DNA of 23,221 bases, from positions 1 to 23,221 of the forward strand of contig CAIJVL010000044.1 of the NCBI GenBank assembly GCA_903824155.1, read 5' to 3'. The notes beneath the pieces are model-generated. The model was not told the DNA's origin and ran no database searches. It was given only the letters and a program-made list of their open reading frames with translations. This DNA is from Candidatus Adlerbacteria bacterium (lineage in GTDB: Bacteria > Patescibacteriota > Minisyncoccia > Phycocordibacterales > SBAW01). This document shows positions 6,783 through 14,421 of the stretch, piece by piece. Positions within the stretch are counted from its first letter, which is position 1. Each line of letters starts with the position of its first letter. A program made the position numbers and the translations under genes.

Positions 6783-6956
6783 ATGGGCAACAAGACGCTC
6801 ACCTGGGTATTTGTTTTTATAGGCTCTACCGTAGGTAGCGTCATACCCCTTATATGGGGAGCTAGCGAGCTTTCTTTTTCATCAATCCTATTAGGCGGCC
6901 TTGGCGCAATAGGCGGCATTTGGCTTTCGTTTAAGATGACCAGCGGGCATTACTAA
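6783..6956 (+). CDS. Small two-helix membrane protein, 57 residues
   Basis: ATG at 6783 to TAA at 6954-6956. The protein has two hydrophobic segments, W-V-F-V-F-I-G-S-T-V-G-S-V-I-P-L at about 8-23 and S-I-L-L-G-G-L-G-A-I-G-G-I-W-L at about 34-48, joined by a short loop (WGASELS), and ends FKMTSGHY. The glycine-rich second segment with a G-x-x-G-G pattern suggests tight helix packing. It resembles many small CPR membrane proteins of unknown function; no family is claimed. It is followed at once by a strong hairpin. The TATACT 6 bases upstream and the private terminator support it as a gene. Confidence 0.7.
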   Translation: MGNKTLTWVFVFIGSTVGSVIPLIWGASELSFSSILLGGLGAIGGIWLSFKMTSGHY

Positions 6957-6958
6957 GC

Positions 6959-6999
6959 AATGGCAAGGTCAGACCTTGCCATTTAGATTTATTTTTTAG
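6959..6999 (+). terminator. Hairpin terminator after the 57-residue membrane protein
   Basis: A perfect 11-bp stem AATGGCAAGGT (6959-6969 with 6973-6983) has a 3-base loop and is followed by TAGATTTATTTTTTA. The T-tract overlaps the end of the converging SET gene at 6989. Confidence 0.8.
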
Positions 7000-7459
7000 G
7001 CCAGAGCTCCGGGGCGTGCTTTATGCACTTGCAGCCTTTTGGCTTTATGTATGCCTCAAAGTAATCGGTGTCGTAGTCGTAGTTAAGCTCCTCGCCCGCT
7101 TTGATATTGCGCTTTGCCATGACGTACACACGCTCCTTTATGATTTCTATTTCAGAATTGGGTCGGCAGGAGTGGTTGATATACCGCGCGGTGTTCCACC
7201 GTACCGCGCCGTCGATAGTTACCTTTTTAGTTACTTCAAATAGATAGAGGCTGTTGGAATCCTCTTCCTCTTGCTTGGTCAATATAGGACCTTTGTACTC
7301 GATAATGCACTCGCCTTTTTTAATATCGCTAAAGGTAAATAATCCAAGGCCCGTGAGCGAACGCTTAACGCGCAGATCAAAATCACCCGGGGTGAACTTG
7401 CTTTTTGTTACCGTTTTTTTCTTTGCTGCTTTTTTTGCCTTAGTTTTTGTTTTAGTCAC
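6989..7459 (-). CDS. SET-domain protein lysine methyltransferase with lysine-rich N-terminal tail
   Basis: A 156-residue protein, taking the GTG at 7459, which has AGGGA seven bases upstream; the frame runs further upstream but through the glmS terminator. Residues 1-22 are almost all Lys, Thr and Ala. The SET domain follows: S-L-T-G-L-G-L-F at 34-41 (cofactor loop), I-I-E-Y-K-G, R-Y-I-N-H-S-C-R-P-N with the N-H-S-C knot at 95-98, and G-E-E-L-N-Y-D-Y at 122-129. The SET knot and the catalytic tyrosine region are intact. A short C-K-C at 143-145 resembles a post-SET remnant. SET enzymes transfer methyl from S-adenosylmethionine to protein lysines. The substrate here is unknown; the tail itself or a DNA-binding protein are possibilities. 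It lies downstream of glmS behind a strong terminator. Confidence 0.88.
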   Translation of the reverse strand: MTKTKTKAKKAAKKKTVTKSKFTPGDFDLRVKRSLTGLGLFTFSDIKKGECIIEYKGPILTKQEEEDSNSLYLFEVTKKVTIDGAVRWNTARYINHSCRPNSEIEIIKERVYVMAKRNIKAGEELNYDYDTDYFEAYIKPKGCKCIKHAPELWPKK

Positions 7460-7489
7460 AACGTTCCCTATCGTACCATACACTTTTAT

Positions 7490-7520
7490 AAAAAAGTCCC
7501 GCGTCTTGTAAGACGCGGGA
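7490..7520 (-). terminator. Rho-independent terminator of glmS
   Basis: An 11-bp perfect stem TCCCGCGTCTT (7510-7520 with 7497-7507 on the minus strand) has a 2-base nominal loop and is followed on the minus strand by ACTTTTTTAT. It begins 12 bases after the glmS stop. Confidence 0.9.
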
Positions 7521-7532
7521 TATTGCTGTAAA

Positions 7533-9347
7533 TCACTGTACCGTAACTGACTTGGCCAAGTTGCGCGGCTGGTCGACGTCGGTGCCCGTTGCAACCGCCG
7601 CATGGTACGCGATAAGTTGGAGAGCCGCTGCATACACGAACACTGCAGTGATACCCGAGACTTCGGGCAGTACCAGTGTAGCTATAGTTGGTACAGACAC
7701 TTCCCCTTTCCCGGTTTCGTCGGTAATAAGGAAGATCGGACTGCCTCGCGCCTGCACTTCTTGCAGGTTAGAGATAGTCTTTTCGAACCACCGGTCGCTT
7801 GGCGCTATTACGACGCTCGGCATGTGCTCATCGATAAGTGCGATGGAGCCGTGCTTAACCTCGCCGGCCGCCTGGCCCTCGGCATGGATGTAGGAAATTT
7901 CCTTGAGCTTGAGCGCTCCTTCCAGAGCCAGGGCATAGTTAGTGCCTCGGCCAAGGTAAAAAGCGTTCTTGAACTTGGAAAGCTCCCGGCCGAATGCCTC
8001 AATCTGGGGATCGAGCAAGAGCACTTGGGCAACAAGCCCCGGCACACTTGTAAGTTCGACGACCAAAGCCGCCTCATCCTCGAGTACGCTCTTGGCTTTG
8101 GCGAAGGCAAACGCAAGGCAAGCCAGCACCATGAGCGCGCCCATAAACGCCTTGGTAGAAGCGACGGCAATTTCGGGACCGACATGCATCGGCAGCACGA
8201 TATCGCTTTCGCGGGCCATGGTCGATGTGAGCACGTTGAGGATAGATACTATCTGCAACCCTGCGGCTTTTGCAAACCGCAGCGAGGCAAGCGTATCGCC
8301 GGTCTCTCCCGATTGGGAAATAAAGACCGCCAAGTCCCCAGCTTCGAGCGGCGCGTCGCTCTTGTGGAACTCAGACGCGATCTCGACGATCGTCGTAACC
8401 TTGGCATCGCGTTCGATCCAGTGCTTGGCGATCAGAGCCGCAAACATGGAGGTACCGCATGCCAAGATGTAGACTTTTTTGATCTTTTCGAAATCGAGTG
8501 CGATCGGCTTGATCGTGCCCGACATCAAATCGACGTACGCCGAGAGCGTCTTTTGGAGCACCACTGGCTGTTCATTGATCTCCTTAGCCATAAACCAGCG
8601 GTACGGTCCCTTGTCAGCCTTGGCTGCTTCGGGGTCGATCTTTTGGGTCAGCCGAGAAACGATCTTGCCGTCATTCAAAACGGTGACGCCGGTACGGCGC
8701 ACCACCGCAATGTCGCCCTGCTCGAGATACATGATCTTGCTTGCATGAGGCGCAAGCGCGACCACGTCGGAGCCGAGCGAAACCTTCTCACCATCATCAG
8801 AAAATCCAATGGCAAGCGGGGCTCCCATTTGCACGCCGACAAGGAGATTCTCATCTTCGGCAAACAGAAACTCAAAGGCATACACGCCACGGAGCTGCGG
8901 GATAACTGCAGCGACGGCATCAATTGGAGAGAGTCCCCGATCGAGCTCGCGCTGCACCATCTTGACGCCGACTTCGGTGTCGGTCTCCGATTCGAAGGTA
9001 TGGCCGTCGGCTTCGAGCCCTTCGCGCAGGGACTTGCAGTTCTCGATGATGCCGTTGTGCACGCCTGCAACCTCGTCGGTAGCATGCGGATGAGCAGCGG
9101 CTTCAGTCGCTTTTCCGTGTGTTGCCCAGCGGGTATGGCCTATGCCTGAAGTGCCGTACAGCGGTTGCATCGCAAGACGCGCGTCAAGGTTTTTGAGCTT
9201 TCCCTCGGCGCGCCGGCGAACCAGCTTGCCGTCTTCGAGCGTCGCTACGCCAGCCGAGTCATAACCGCGATATTCCATGAGCTTGAGCGAGTCGACCATA
9301 GGAAGTGCGACCGCCTCGACTCCAAGGATTCCAATAATTCCACACAT
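7533..9347 (-). CDS. glmS: Glutamine--fructose-6-phosphate aminotransferase (isomerizing)
   Basis: A 604-residue GlmS that makes glucosamine-6-phosphate from fructose-6-phosphate and glutamine, the entry to peptidoglycan amino-sugars. The N-terminal class II glutaminase starts M-C-G-I-I-G with Cys2 as the nucleophile after Met removal, and shows Y-R-G-Y-D-S-A-G, G-H-T-R-W-A-T-H-G and H-N-G-I-I-E-N. Two SIS sugar-isomerase domains follow: A-C-G-T-S-M near 297, I-S-Q-S-G-E-T-G-D-T near 346, and L-G-R-G-T-N-Y-A-L-A-L-E-G-A-L-K-L-K-E. The C-terminus D-V-D-Q-P-R-N-L-A-K-S-V-T-V is the canonical ending. Length is normal (about 609). AAAGGA at 9355-9360 (minus strand) is a good ribosome site 7 bases before ATG. 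No glmS ribozyme is visible in the short upstream region. Confidence 0.98.
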   Translation of the reverse strand: MCGIIGILGVEAVALPMVDSLKLMEYRGYDSAGVATLEDGKLVRRRAEGKLKNLDARLAMQPLYGTSGIGHTRWATHGKATEAAAHPHATDEVAGVHNGIIENCKSLREGLEADGHTFESETDTEVGVKMVQRELDRGLSPIDAVAAVIPQLRGVYAFEFLFAEDENLLVGVQMGAPLAIGFSDDGEKVSLGSDVVALAPHASKIMYLEQGDIAVVRRTGVTVLNDGKIVSRLTQKIDPEAAKADKGPYRWFMAKEINEQPVVLQKTLSAYVDLMSGTIKPIALDFEKIKKVYILACGTSMFAALIAKHWIERDAKVTTIVEIASEFHKSDAPLEAGDLAVFISQSGETGDTLASLRFAKAAGLQIVSILNVLTSTMARESDIVLPMHVGPEIAVASTKAFMGALMVLACLAFAFAKAKSVLEDEAALVVELTSVPGLVAQVLLLDPQIEAFGRELSKFKNAFYLGRGTNYALALEGALKLKEISYIHAEGQAAGEVKHGSIALIDEHMPSVVIAPSDRWFEKTISNLQEVQARGSPIFLITDETGKGEVSVPTIATLVLPEVSGITAVFVYAAALQLIAYHAAVATGTDVDQPRNLAKSVTVQ

Positions 9348-9443
9348 CGTGTAGTCCTTTCTGTTGTGAAGTTAAACCAATAACAAAGAGCGTTCGGAAG
9401 ATATAACACCAAAGTAACCGCTAAGTTGCAAGGTTTTTGCCTC

Positions 9444-9471
9444 TTGAACGTCTCTGTAAACGTGGTATTAT
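9444..9471 (+). promoter_or_regulatory. Promoter of the hybrid histidine kinase
   Basis: TTGAAC at 9444-9449, a 16-base spacer, and TATTAT at 9466-9471. The start codon is 38 bases farther on at 9510, so this gene has a short leader, unlike several neighbours. Confidence 0.5.
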
Positions 9472-9509
9472 TTATTCTTATCGGATAACCTATTGCGGGC
9501 AATTCATAT

Positions 9510-11549
9510 ATGCCGACGCTTCCTCCCGGATCCCGAAGCTATTTCGCTCGATTTATTTTTATCGCGGCTGCCTCTGTAGCCGCGGCAGAGATCGGCTTTT
9601 GGCTTTTACCAGCCGGAAGCTCCGCAATCTTAGTATGGCCGCCGAGCGCTATAGGCTTAGCGGCCCTGTTTTTATACGGTTACGATCTGTGGCCCGCTAT
9701 TACCGTAGGCATTTTTGGCGTATTCTTTTTGCGCAATGGCAACTTACCGCTCGATATAAGCATAACCGTTGCCGACACTATCGAGGCGCTTGTAGGCGCT
9801 TACTTTTTGCGCCAGTATGTCGAGCTTAACCCCATGCTCTCGCGCCTGCGCGACAGCATGGGGTTATTAGTCGGATGCATTGCGCCAACCTTTTTGGCAG
9901 CAGTGATGATCAGTGGCACGTCCTACCTGCTCGGTCGCATTGCGCTGATTGACTTAGAAACAATGTTTGTGGCGATATGGATAGGCCACGCTGTAAGCTC
10001 CCTTTCCTTCTCGCCATTTCTTATACGCTGGCTCTACCGACCGCTGTTTACCAAAACAAAAGACGAGCTTATAGAAGGCGGCCTTATTTTTGGCGGCATT
10101 GCCGCCGCTGCGTACTTTACTTTTTGGACTTCGCACGGGGCGGTGGGTCCGGTATCTCTAATATACATACTGCTGATCTTGCTTATTTGGGCTTCGATGC
10201 GCACCGGCCCGCGCGGTACGACGCTTGGGCTGACGCTGGTCTCGTCAATTGCGGCCGGCGGCATTATTTTTGGACACAGTTCCCTTTCGATGACCCATAA
10301 TCCGCAATTCGACTTGACCGTGCAGGTACTTTTGGGCGCGCTCGACATACTCTTCCTGCTGTTTGCCTCGACCGTCGAAGAAAGAAAGGAGGCGGTTATA
10401 GGCTTAGAGACCAACGTTGGCCAGCTTGAACAGGCTATAGCAAAGATCCGCTCCGAAGACCTCGCAAAGACAAACTTTTTGGCGATTTTGGCGCACGAAC
10501 TGCGCAACCCTTTGGCGCCAATAGTCACGTCTATCGAGCTGATGAAAATCGATGCTCATAATAAAGTTGACCTGGCGCTCATAGATACTATAGAATCGCA
10601 TACGCACACTATCTCGCTGCTCTTAGACGACCTGCTCGACGTATCGCGCATCACGCAAAACAAATTTGAACTCCGACGTGAGCAGTTACTCCTTTCCGTG
10701 GCGGTGCAGCGCTCTATCGAAAGCGTAAAACCTTTTTTGCAAACGCGCGGACACGTACTCGGCGTACACCTCCCCAAAGACGAACTGTATCTGGATGCAG
10801 ACCCGGTGCGCTTTGAGCAGATATTGGTTAACCTGCTTAACAACGCCGGTAAATACACCGACCCGGGCGGCCGCATCACGGTCGAGTGCATCAGCGAAGG
10901 CAGGCAAGTTGTCATACGCGTTATCGACAACGGCATTGGCATCGCCCCCGAAAAGCTGCCGGGTGTATTTGAGCCGTTTGGCCAGCGCGGTGCCGTGCTG
11001 CGCGCGCCCGGCGGGCTTGGCATTGGGCTCTCACTAACCAAGCAGCTGGCAGAGCTCCATGGCGGCGTGATAGAGGCGTACAGCCGCGGATTGGGGCACG
11101 GCAGCACCTTTACTGTGCGGCTGCCTTTAAGTACTGCCACAGCGGCGCCAGCGGCCTCATCGCTCAACTTTGTTAATCGCTTCCGCGTGCGCGCTACTGC
11201 CACGCCTAAAACAATACTGGTTGTGGATGACAACGTACCGGCCGCAAAGGGATTAGCAGAGCTTCTCAAGAAAAGCGGGCACACGGTACACACCGTATTT
11301 AGCGGCAAAAAAGCGATAGAAGAAGTATTGCGCCTAAAACCGGAGGCGGTGCTGCTTGATATCGGCCTGCCCGACATGAGCGGCTACGACGTTGCCGCAG
11401 CAATACGCAAAATGGGCGCTGGCCCGATCCGGCTTATTGCATTAACCGGATACGGCCAGGACGAAGATAAATCCAAAAGTGCTGAGGCAGGCTTTGACGC
11501 GCATCTTACCAAGCCGGTGTCCCTGGCGGACGTAGAGGCGGTTTTGTAA
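9510..11549 (+). CDS. MASE1-type membrane hybrid histidine kinase with C-terminal receiver
   Basis: A 679-residue hybrid sensor kinase. Residues about 10-290 form a multi-helix membrane sensor like the MASE1 domain (V-W-P-P-S-A-I-G-L near 42-50 and the P-R-G-T-T-L-G-L block near 234-241 are typical). Next comes a short coiled link, then the HisKA domain with phospho-acceptor His329 in A-H-E-L-R-N-P. The ATPase domain has its N-box N-L-L-N-N-A-G-K-Y at 441-449, G1 box D-N-G-I-G at 473-477 and G2 box G-G-L-G-I-G-L at 501-507. Residues 567-679 are a receiver domain: Asp573/574 acidic pocket, phospho-acceptor Asp617, Thr646 and Lys668. No DNA-binding output is present, so a phosphorelay partner is needed elsewhere. 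The signal sensed is unknown. A terminator follows. Confidence 0.95.
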   Translation: MPTLPPGSRSYFARFIFIAAASVAAAEIGFWLLPAGSSAILVWPPSAIGLAALFLYGYDLWPAITVGIFGVFFLRNGNLPLDISITVADTIEALVGAYFLRQYVELNPMLSRLRDSMGLLVGCIAPTFLAAVMISGTSYLLGRIALIDLETMFVAIWIGHAVSSLSFSPFLIRWLYRPLFTKTKDELIEGGLIFGGIAAAAYFTFWTSHGAVGPVSLIYILLILLIWASMRTGPRGTTLGLTLVSSIAAGGIIFGHSSLSMTHNPQFDLTVQVLLGALDILFLLFASTVEERKEAVIGLETNVGQLEQAIAKIRSEDLAKTNFLAILAHELRNPLAPIVTSIELMKIDAHNKVDLALIDTIESHTHTISLLLDDLLDVSRITQNKFELRREQLLLSVAVQRSIESVKPFLQTRGHVLGVHLPKDELYLDADPVRFEQILVNLLNNAGKYTDPGGRITVECISEGRQVVIRVIDNGIGIAPEKLPGVFEPFGQRGAVLRAPGGLGIGLSLTKQLAELHGGVIEAYSRGLGHGSTFTVRLPLSTATAAPAASSLNFVNRFRVRATATPKTILVVDDNVPAAKGLAELLKKSGHTVHTVFSGKKAIEEVLRLKPEAVLLDIGLPDMSGYDVAAAIRKMGAGPIRLIALTGYGQDEDKSKSAEAGFDAHLTKPVSLADVEAVL

Positions 11550-11552
11550 ATA

Positions 11553-11580
11553 AAAAACTCCCTTTTCGGGAGCTTTTTAT
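11553..11580. terminator. Bidirectional terminator between the hybrid kinase and the sortase
   Basis: CTCCC at 11558-11562 pairs with GGGAG at 11568-11572. The stem is flanked by AAAAA on the left and TTTTT on the right, so it can serve both converging genes (stop codons at 11549 and 11582). The stem is short (5 bp). Confidence 0.7.
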
Positions 11581-11581
11581 T

Positions 11582-12181
11582 TTAGGTAACTAAGTTTGCA
11601 TACACCACCAGGCGGTGGTCATACGTGCGCTGTCCTTGCACCCATGCGCCATCGCAGGTTATCAGCGCCAGGCGCGATGCGCCTGTCTTTGCAGTAATGT
11701 CTGCCATCGGCACGTTTTGGTACGGATACAGCACAACGCCCGACACTACATAGTGCAATTTGGTGCCGCTTGCCGTTTGCACATAGATATCATCTCCGGC
11801 TTGTATTGAGTCCAAATGCTTAAAGACTCCCGCTAGAGAGAGGCCGTTATCGACGTGCCCGTCAAACACAGCCGTACCGCTCTGCCCCGGCAGCGCGCCG
11901 TAGCGGTACCACGCCACATCGGTAAAGTTGCTCGGCACTGCCATAGCGCCGCTTTTGGCGATGCCCACTTTTTGTACATTGGCATCGATTTGCAGTTTAG
12001 GGATGGTTAGGCGCGACGGATACTCCTTTGAGTCGGCCGCCAGCTGTGCCGGCGTCGAGGTAGCCACTACCGAAGCGTCGCTCACTTGTATATCAGGTGC
12101 ATACCAAACCGCATGCACCAACGTGACCGAAAACACGCCTAAAGAAAGCGCTGTTAAAGCCAGCGCTACTTTAGTTCGCAT
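11582..12181 (-). CDS. Sortase (class E/F-like transpeptidase)
   Basis: A 199-residue sortase anchored by one N-terminal helix (about 5-25). The catalytic triad is visible: His109 in F-D-G-H-V-D, Cys176 in L-I-T-C-D-G-A-W, and Arg190 in Y-D-H-R-L-V-V-Y-A. The domain entry R-L-T-I-P-K-L-Q-I-D-A-N-V is typical, and the T-C-D-G-A-W and H-R-L-V-V-Y arrangement resembles class E/F enzymes. Sortases cut a C-terminal sorting motif between Thr and Gly and join the protein to an envelope amine. The gene immediately upstream, separated by a single base, encodes a small protein with a matching sorting signal, so the two form an operon and very probably an enzyme-substrate pair. It is well supported. Confidence 0.93.
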   Translation of the reverse strand: MRTKVALALTALSLGVFSVTLVHAVWYAPDIQVSDASVVATSTPAQLAADSKEYPSRLTIPKLQIDANVQKVGIAKSGAMAVPSNFTDVAWYRYGALPGQSGTAVFDGHVDNGLSLAGVFKHLDSIQAGDDIYVQTASGTKLHYVVSGVVLYPYQNVPMADITAKTGASRLALITCDGAWVQGQRTYDHRLVVYANLVT

Positions 12182-12182
12182 A

Positions 12183-12425
12183 TTAGACAGCCGCCTTCTT
12201 GCGGGCCAAATAGACCGCGCCTCCTGCCGCTACCGCTGCCGATGCGCCAAGCAGCGCAAGGTTAGCCGCAGTATTGCCTCCTGCGCCGGTGTTAGGGGCG
12301 GTCGGAGTAACCGTGGTCGTGGAGCCCGTAGTAGTAGTCGATGCCGTTTGCGCAAACGCGGTACTGCCGGCTGCGAGCGCTCCTGCAATAGTCAATGCCC
12401 CCAGAACTTTTTTATAGTGCATCAT
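12183..12425 (-). CDS. Putative sortase substrate: 80-residue secreted Thr-rich protein with PNTG sorting signal
   Basis: The ATG-ATG at 12425/12422 gives 80 or 79 residues. A longer frame exists upstream but its extra residues do not look like a secretion signal. Layout: a basic start (MMHYKKV), a hydrophobic signal core ending S-T-A-F-A-Q with likely cleavage after residue 26, a Thr/Ser-rich spacer (ASTTTTGSTTTVTPTAP), then A-P-N-T-G-A at about 44-49 as a variant LPxTG motif. A hydrophobic helix (LALLGASAAVAAGGAVYLA) and a basic tail (RKKAAV) complete a textbook cell-wall sorting signal. The mature part before the motif is only about 17 residues, so it is more a linker or polymer unit than a classical surface enzyme. 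It is co-transcribed with the adjacent sortase. Confidence 0.82.
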   Translation of the reverse strand: MMHYKKVLGALTIAGALAAGSTAFAQTASTTTTGSTTTVTPTAPNTGAGGNTAANLALLGASAAVAAGGAVYLARKKAAV

Positions 12426-12444
12426 AATTAGGTACTTTTTAGTT

Positions 12445-12474
12445 AAATAATCCGTGCGCCATTTGGGGCACACG
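12445..12474 (-). terminator. Weak hairpin between uppP and the sortase substrate gene
   Basis: On the minus strand CGTGTGCC (12467-12474) pairs with GGCGCACG (12453-12460), one G-U pair, 6-base loop, followed by GATTATTTAAC. It could end uppP transcription, but the T-tract is poor. Confidence 0.35.
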
Positions 12475-12534
12475 CAGGGTAAGTATTGCAGAGTCGTCGT
12501 GAAGCTCACATGAATAGGCGTACGCTACTTTAGT

Positions 12535-13305
12535 TTAGCGCAGCACCAAAAAGAAAAAGGCGAGCGCTAGTACGATGCGGTATACGCCAAAAGGCACAAA
12601 GGTATGCGTACGCACATATTGCAAAAGGAAACGAATCGAAAAGAGCGCGACAATAAAGGCGACCACAAAGCCGGTGGCAAGCGCGCCTACCTGGCCAATG
12701 TCGAACCTGGCCGAGGTTTTTAACAAGTCGAGCCCGCTTGCTGCCAGCATGGTCGGTACCGCAAGCAAAAAAGAAAATTCGACAATGGTGCGGCGCTTAA
12801 GACCCACAAGCAGCCCTCCTAAAATAGTGGCTGCCGAGCGCGAAACGCCGGGGATAATGGAGATCGCCTGAAAGAGCCCTATCCAAACCGCCTGTTTGTA
12901 AGACACGTCGGCAATAGAGCCGGCGGCCGTTTCCTTTTCGACATGCCAATACTCAAAGGCAATGAGTGCGACGCCGCCGAGACCCAATGCCCACAGCACC
13001 ACAAGGTCGTTGCCAAGCAAATAGGTTTTTACCACTTTGTACAAGGCAAGCCCGATGATGCCGGTGGGGATAAAAGCGACCACCACCTTTTTAAGCGTAT
13101 CGATGTTTAAAAACGCGCGCCAATACACGGCAATAACCGCCAAAATGGCGCCGAGCTGTATCACTATTTCAAACGTTTTTTGAAAGTCGCTCTGCGCTAT
13201 CCCAAGCAACGTGGAAGCTAAAATAAGGTGTCCGGTCGAGGAAACGGGCAAAAACTCGGTAATACCCTCGACAATGCCTAAAATCAGGCTGTGTAAAAAT
13301 AGCAT
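12535..13305 (-). CDS. uppP: Undecaprenyl-diphosphate phosphatase
   Basis: A 256-residue integral membrane enzyme of the BacA/UppP family that dephosphorylates undecaprenyl diphosphate to recycle the lipid carrier for peptidoglycan and other glycans. The first signature is G-I-V-E-G-I-T-E-F-L-P-V-S-S-T-G-H at 10-26, containing Glu13, Glu17 and His26. The second is I-P-G-V-S-R-S at 151-157 with Arg156. I chose the ATG at 13305 because it places the signature at its normal distance from the N-terminus; the frame upstream has no membrane character. Length is within the normal range (about 255-275). The gene is divergent from the GT2 glycosyltransferase with 56 bases between starts. TACCAT at 13313-13318 lies 7 bases before the start. 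Confidence 0.95.
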   Translation of the reverse strand: MLFLHSLILGIVEGITEFLPVSSTGHLILASTLLGIAQSDFQKTFEIVIQLGAILAVIAVYWRAFLNIDTLKKVVVAFIPTGIIGLALYKVVKTYLLGNDLVVLWALGLGGVALIAFEYWHVEKETAAGSIADVSYKQAVWIGLFQAISIIPGVSRSAATILGGLLVGLKRRTIVEFSFLLAVPTMLAASGLDLLKTSARFDIGQVGALATGFVVAFIVALFSIRFLLQYVRTHTFVPFGVYRIVLALAFFFLVLR

Positions 13306-13361
13306 ATCCACTATGGTAGCATAGAGGCACGCCATTTTAATACTGCTTTCACACCCCTTGC

Positions 13362-14087
13362 ATGATTTCAATAATTATCCCGACGCTCAACGAAGAGAAG
13401 TATCTCGAGGACACGTTTAAAAGCCTCGCCAAACTTGGCGACTTGCCGCACGAAATAATAATCAGCGACGGCGGCAGCACGGACCATACGCTCGACATTG
13501 TAAAGCGGTACAATGCAAAAATAGTCATCTGGGACAAGCCCGGCGTGCGCCAGACCTTTGGCCAAGCCAAAAATGCCGGCGCTGCGGCAGCCACTGGCGA
13601 GTATCTTTTGTTTATGGATGCTGACGTCGTGTTAAAAAATCCGCGTCTTGATCTGGAGATAATTCTGCAAAAATTTGAGCACGAACCCATGCTTGGCGCA
13701 CTTTCGGTACCTCTTAAAGTCCGCCCCGAGTATGCCGAACTGCGGGACTACTTTTTTATCGAGCCTCTCAATTGGTGGTACCTTATTTCCAACAACATCT
13801 TTAACTTTGCGACCGCTTCGGGCGAGTTCCAAATGTTCCGCGCCGACCTGTTTAGAAAAGCGGGCGGCTTTAACGAGACGCTCATTGCCGGCGAAGACAA
13901 TGACGTCTTTCACCGCATGAGCAAAGTCGGCAAATTCACTATTTTTGCCGGCGTGTATGCATACCACTCGTGCCGCCGCCCGCACAAAATAGGCTGGTTC
14001 AAACTGTACCTCATGTGGGCCAAAAACGGCCTGTCGGTCACCTTCCGCGATAAAGCAGCGTACAAAGAGTGGACTGTTGTCCGCTAA
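13362..14087 (+). CDS. Family 2 glycosyltransferase
   Basis: A 241-residue GT-A fold glycosyltransferase without membrane helices. It starts with the family signature M-I-S-I-I-I-P-T-L-N-E-E at 1-12, then I-I-I-S-D-G-G-S-T-D at 32-41. The nucleotide-sugar and metal motif is F-M-D-A-D-V at 84-89 (Asp86 and Asp88). The catalytic-base region is G-E-D-N-D at 177-181, a common variant of the ED motif. The acceptor and sugar cannot be read from the sequence. It lies between uppP, divergent, and a pair of small membrane protein genes that have their own promoter starting near its stop codon. A role in envelope glycan synthesis is a reasonable inference. Confidence 0.92.
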   Translation: MISIIIPTLNEEKYLEDTFKSLAKLGDLPHEIIISDGGSTDHTLDIVKRYNAKIVIWDKPGVRQTFGQAKNAGAAAATGEYLLFMDADVVLKNPRLDLEIILQKFEHEPMLGALSVPLKVRPEYAELRDYFFIEPLNWWYLISNNIFNFATASGEFQMFRADLFRKAGGFNETLIAGEDNDVFHRMSKVGKFTIFAGVYAYHSCRRPHKIGWFKLYLMWAKNGLSVTFRDKAAYKEWTVVR

Positions 14088-14088
14088 C

Positions 14089-14117
14089 TTGACTTTTGTG
14101 TTGTAATATGCTACTCT
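14089..14117 (+). promoter_or_regulatory. Promoter of the small membrane protein pair
   Basis: TTGACT at 14089-14094, a 17-base spacer, and TACTCT at 14112-14117. The bases before the -10 (ATATGC) match those before the -10 of the zinc-ribbon gene at 6480. The predicted leader to the GTG at 14157 is about 33 bases and contains a ribosome site. Confidence 0.7.
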
Positions 14118-14156
14118 ATCAATTAGATAAATTCATTCAAACTTGGGAGAAGCATC

Positions 14157-14405
14157 GTGCACAAACCGCAAATCACTGATATCTGGGAAGAGGACACTTC
14201 TTGGAAAACCTATGTTCGCTTTTCTAAAAATCTGAGCTTCGCAGTGGCATTCCTCATGTCGCTCACGCTTGCATTAGCTGGACCAGCAGCATTCGTTGTC
14301 GGCGCAGTCGTAGGAATAGTTGTTTTCCTGCTGATGCTGCTCAGTAAGGCACTCTGTGATGGCTGGTCGCACTGTTATCGGTATCTGTACGACTTAGATT
14401 CTTAA
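14157..14405 (+). CDS. Small two-helix membrane protein, 82 residues
   Basis: The GTG start at 14157 is set by GGGAGA at 14145-14150; no ATG in frame fits. The N-terminal 20 residues are polar (HKPQITDIWEEDTSWKTY). They are followed by a long hydrophobic region, about 26-61, that divides into two helices around A-L-A-G-P-A-A-F, then a short cysteine-containing tail (LCDGWSHCYRYLYDLDS). I do not recognise the family. It shares one transcript with the 31-residue peptide that follows after 16 bases. The pair is bounded by a clear promoter and a strong terminator, so this is an independent transcription unit. Confidence 0.75.
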   Translation: MHKPQITDIWEEDTSWKTYVRFSKNLSFAVAFLMSLTLALAGPAAFVVGAVVGIVVFLLMLLSKALCDGWSHCYRYLYDLDS

Positions 14406-14421
14406 CAGAAGGAGAAACATC

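Noticed and set aside
7602..9149. A 515-codon open frame on the plus strand, opposite glmS
   Set aside because: It mirrors glmS codon structure and gives a composition-biased protein with no domain; glmS is certain on the minus strand.
9348..9509. A glmS ribozyme or long regulatory leader ahead of glmS
   Set aside because: The gap is short, shared with the divergent kinase promoter, and shows no ribozyme-like folding; only a normal ribosome site is visible.
11928..12431. Open frame opposite the sortase and its substrate
   Set aside because: It is antisense to two well-supported genes and is rich in Arg, Cys and Ser as expected from a shadow frame.
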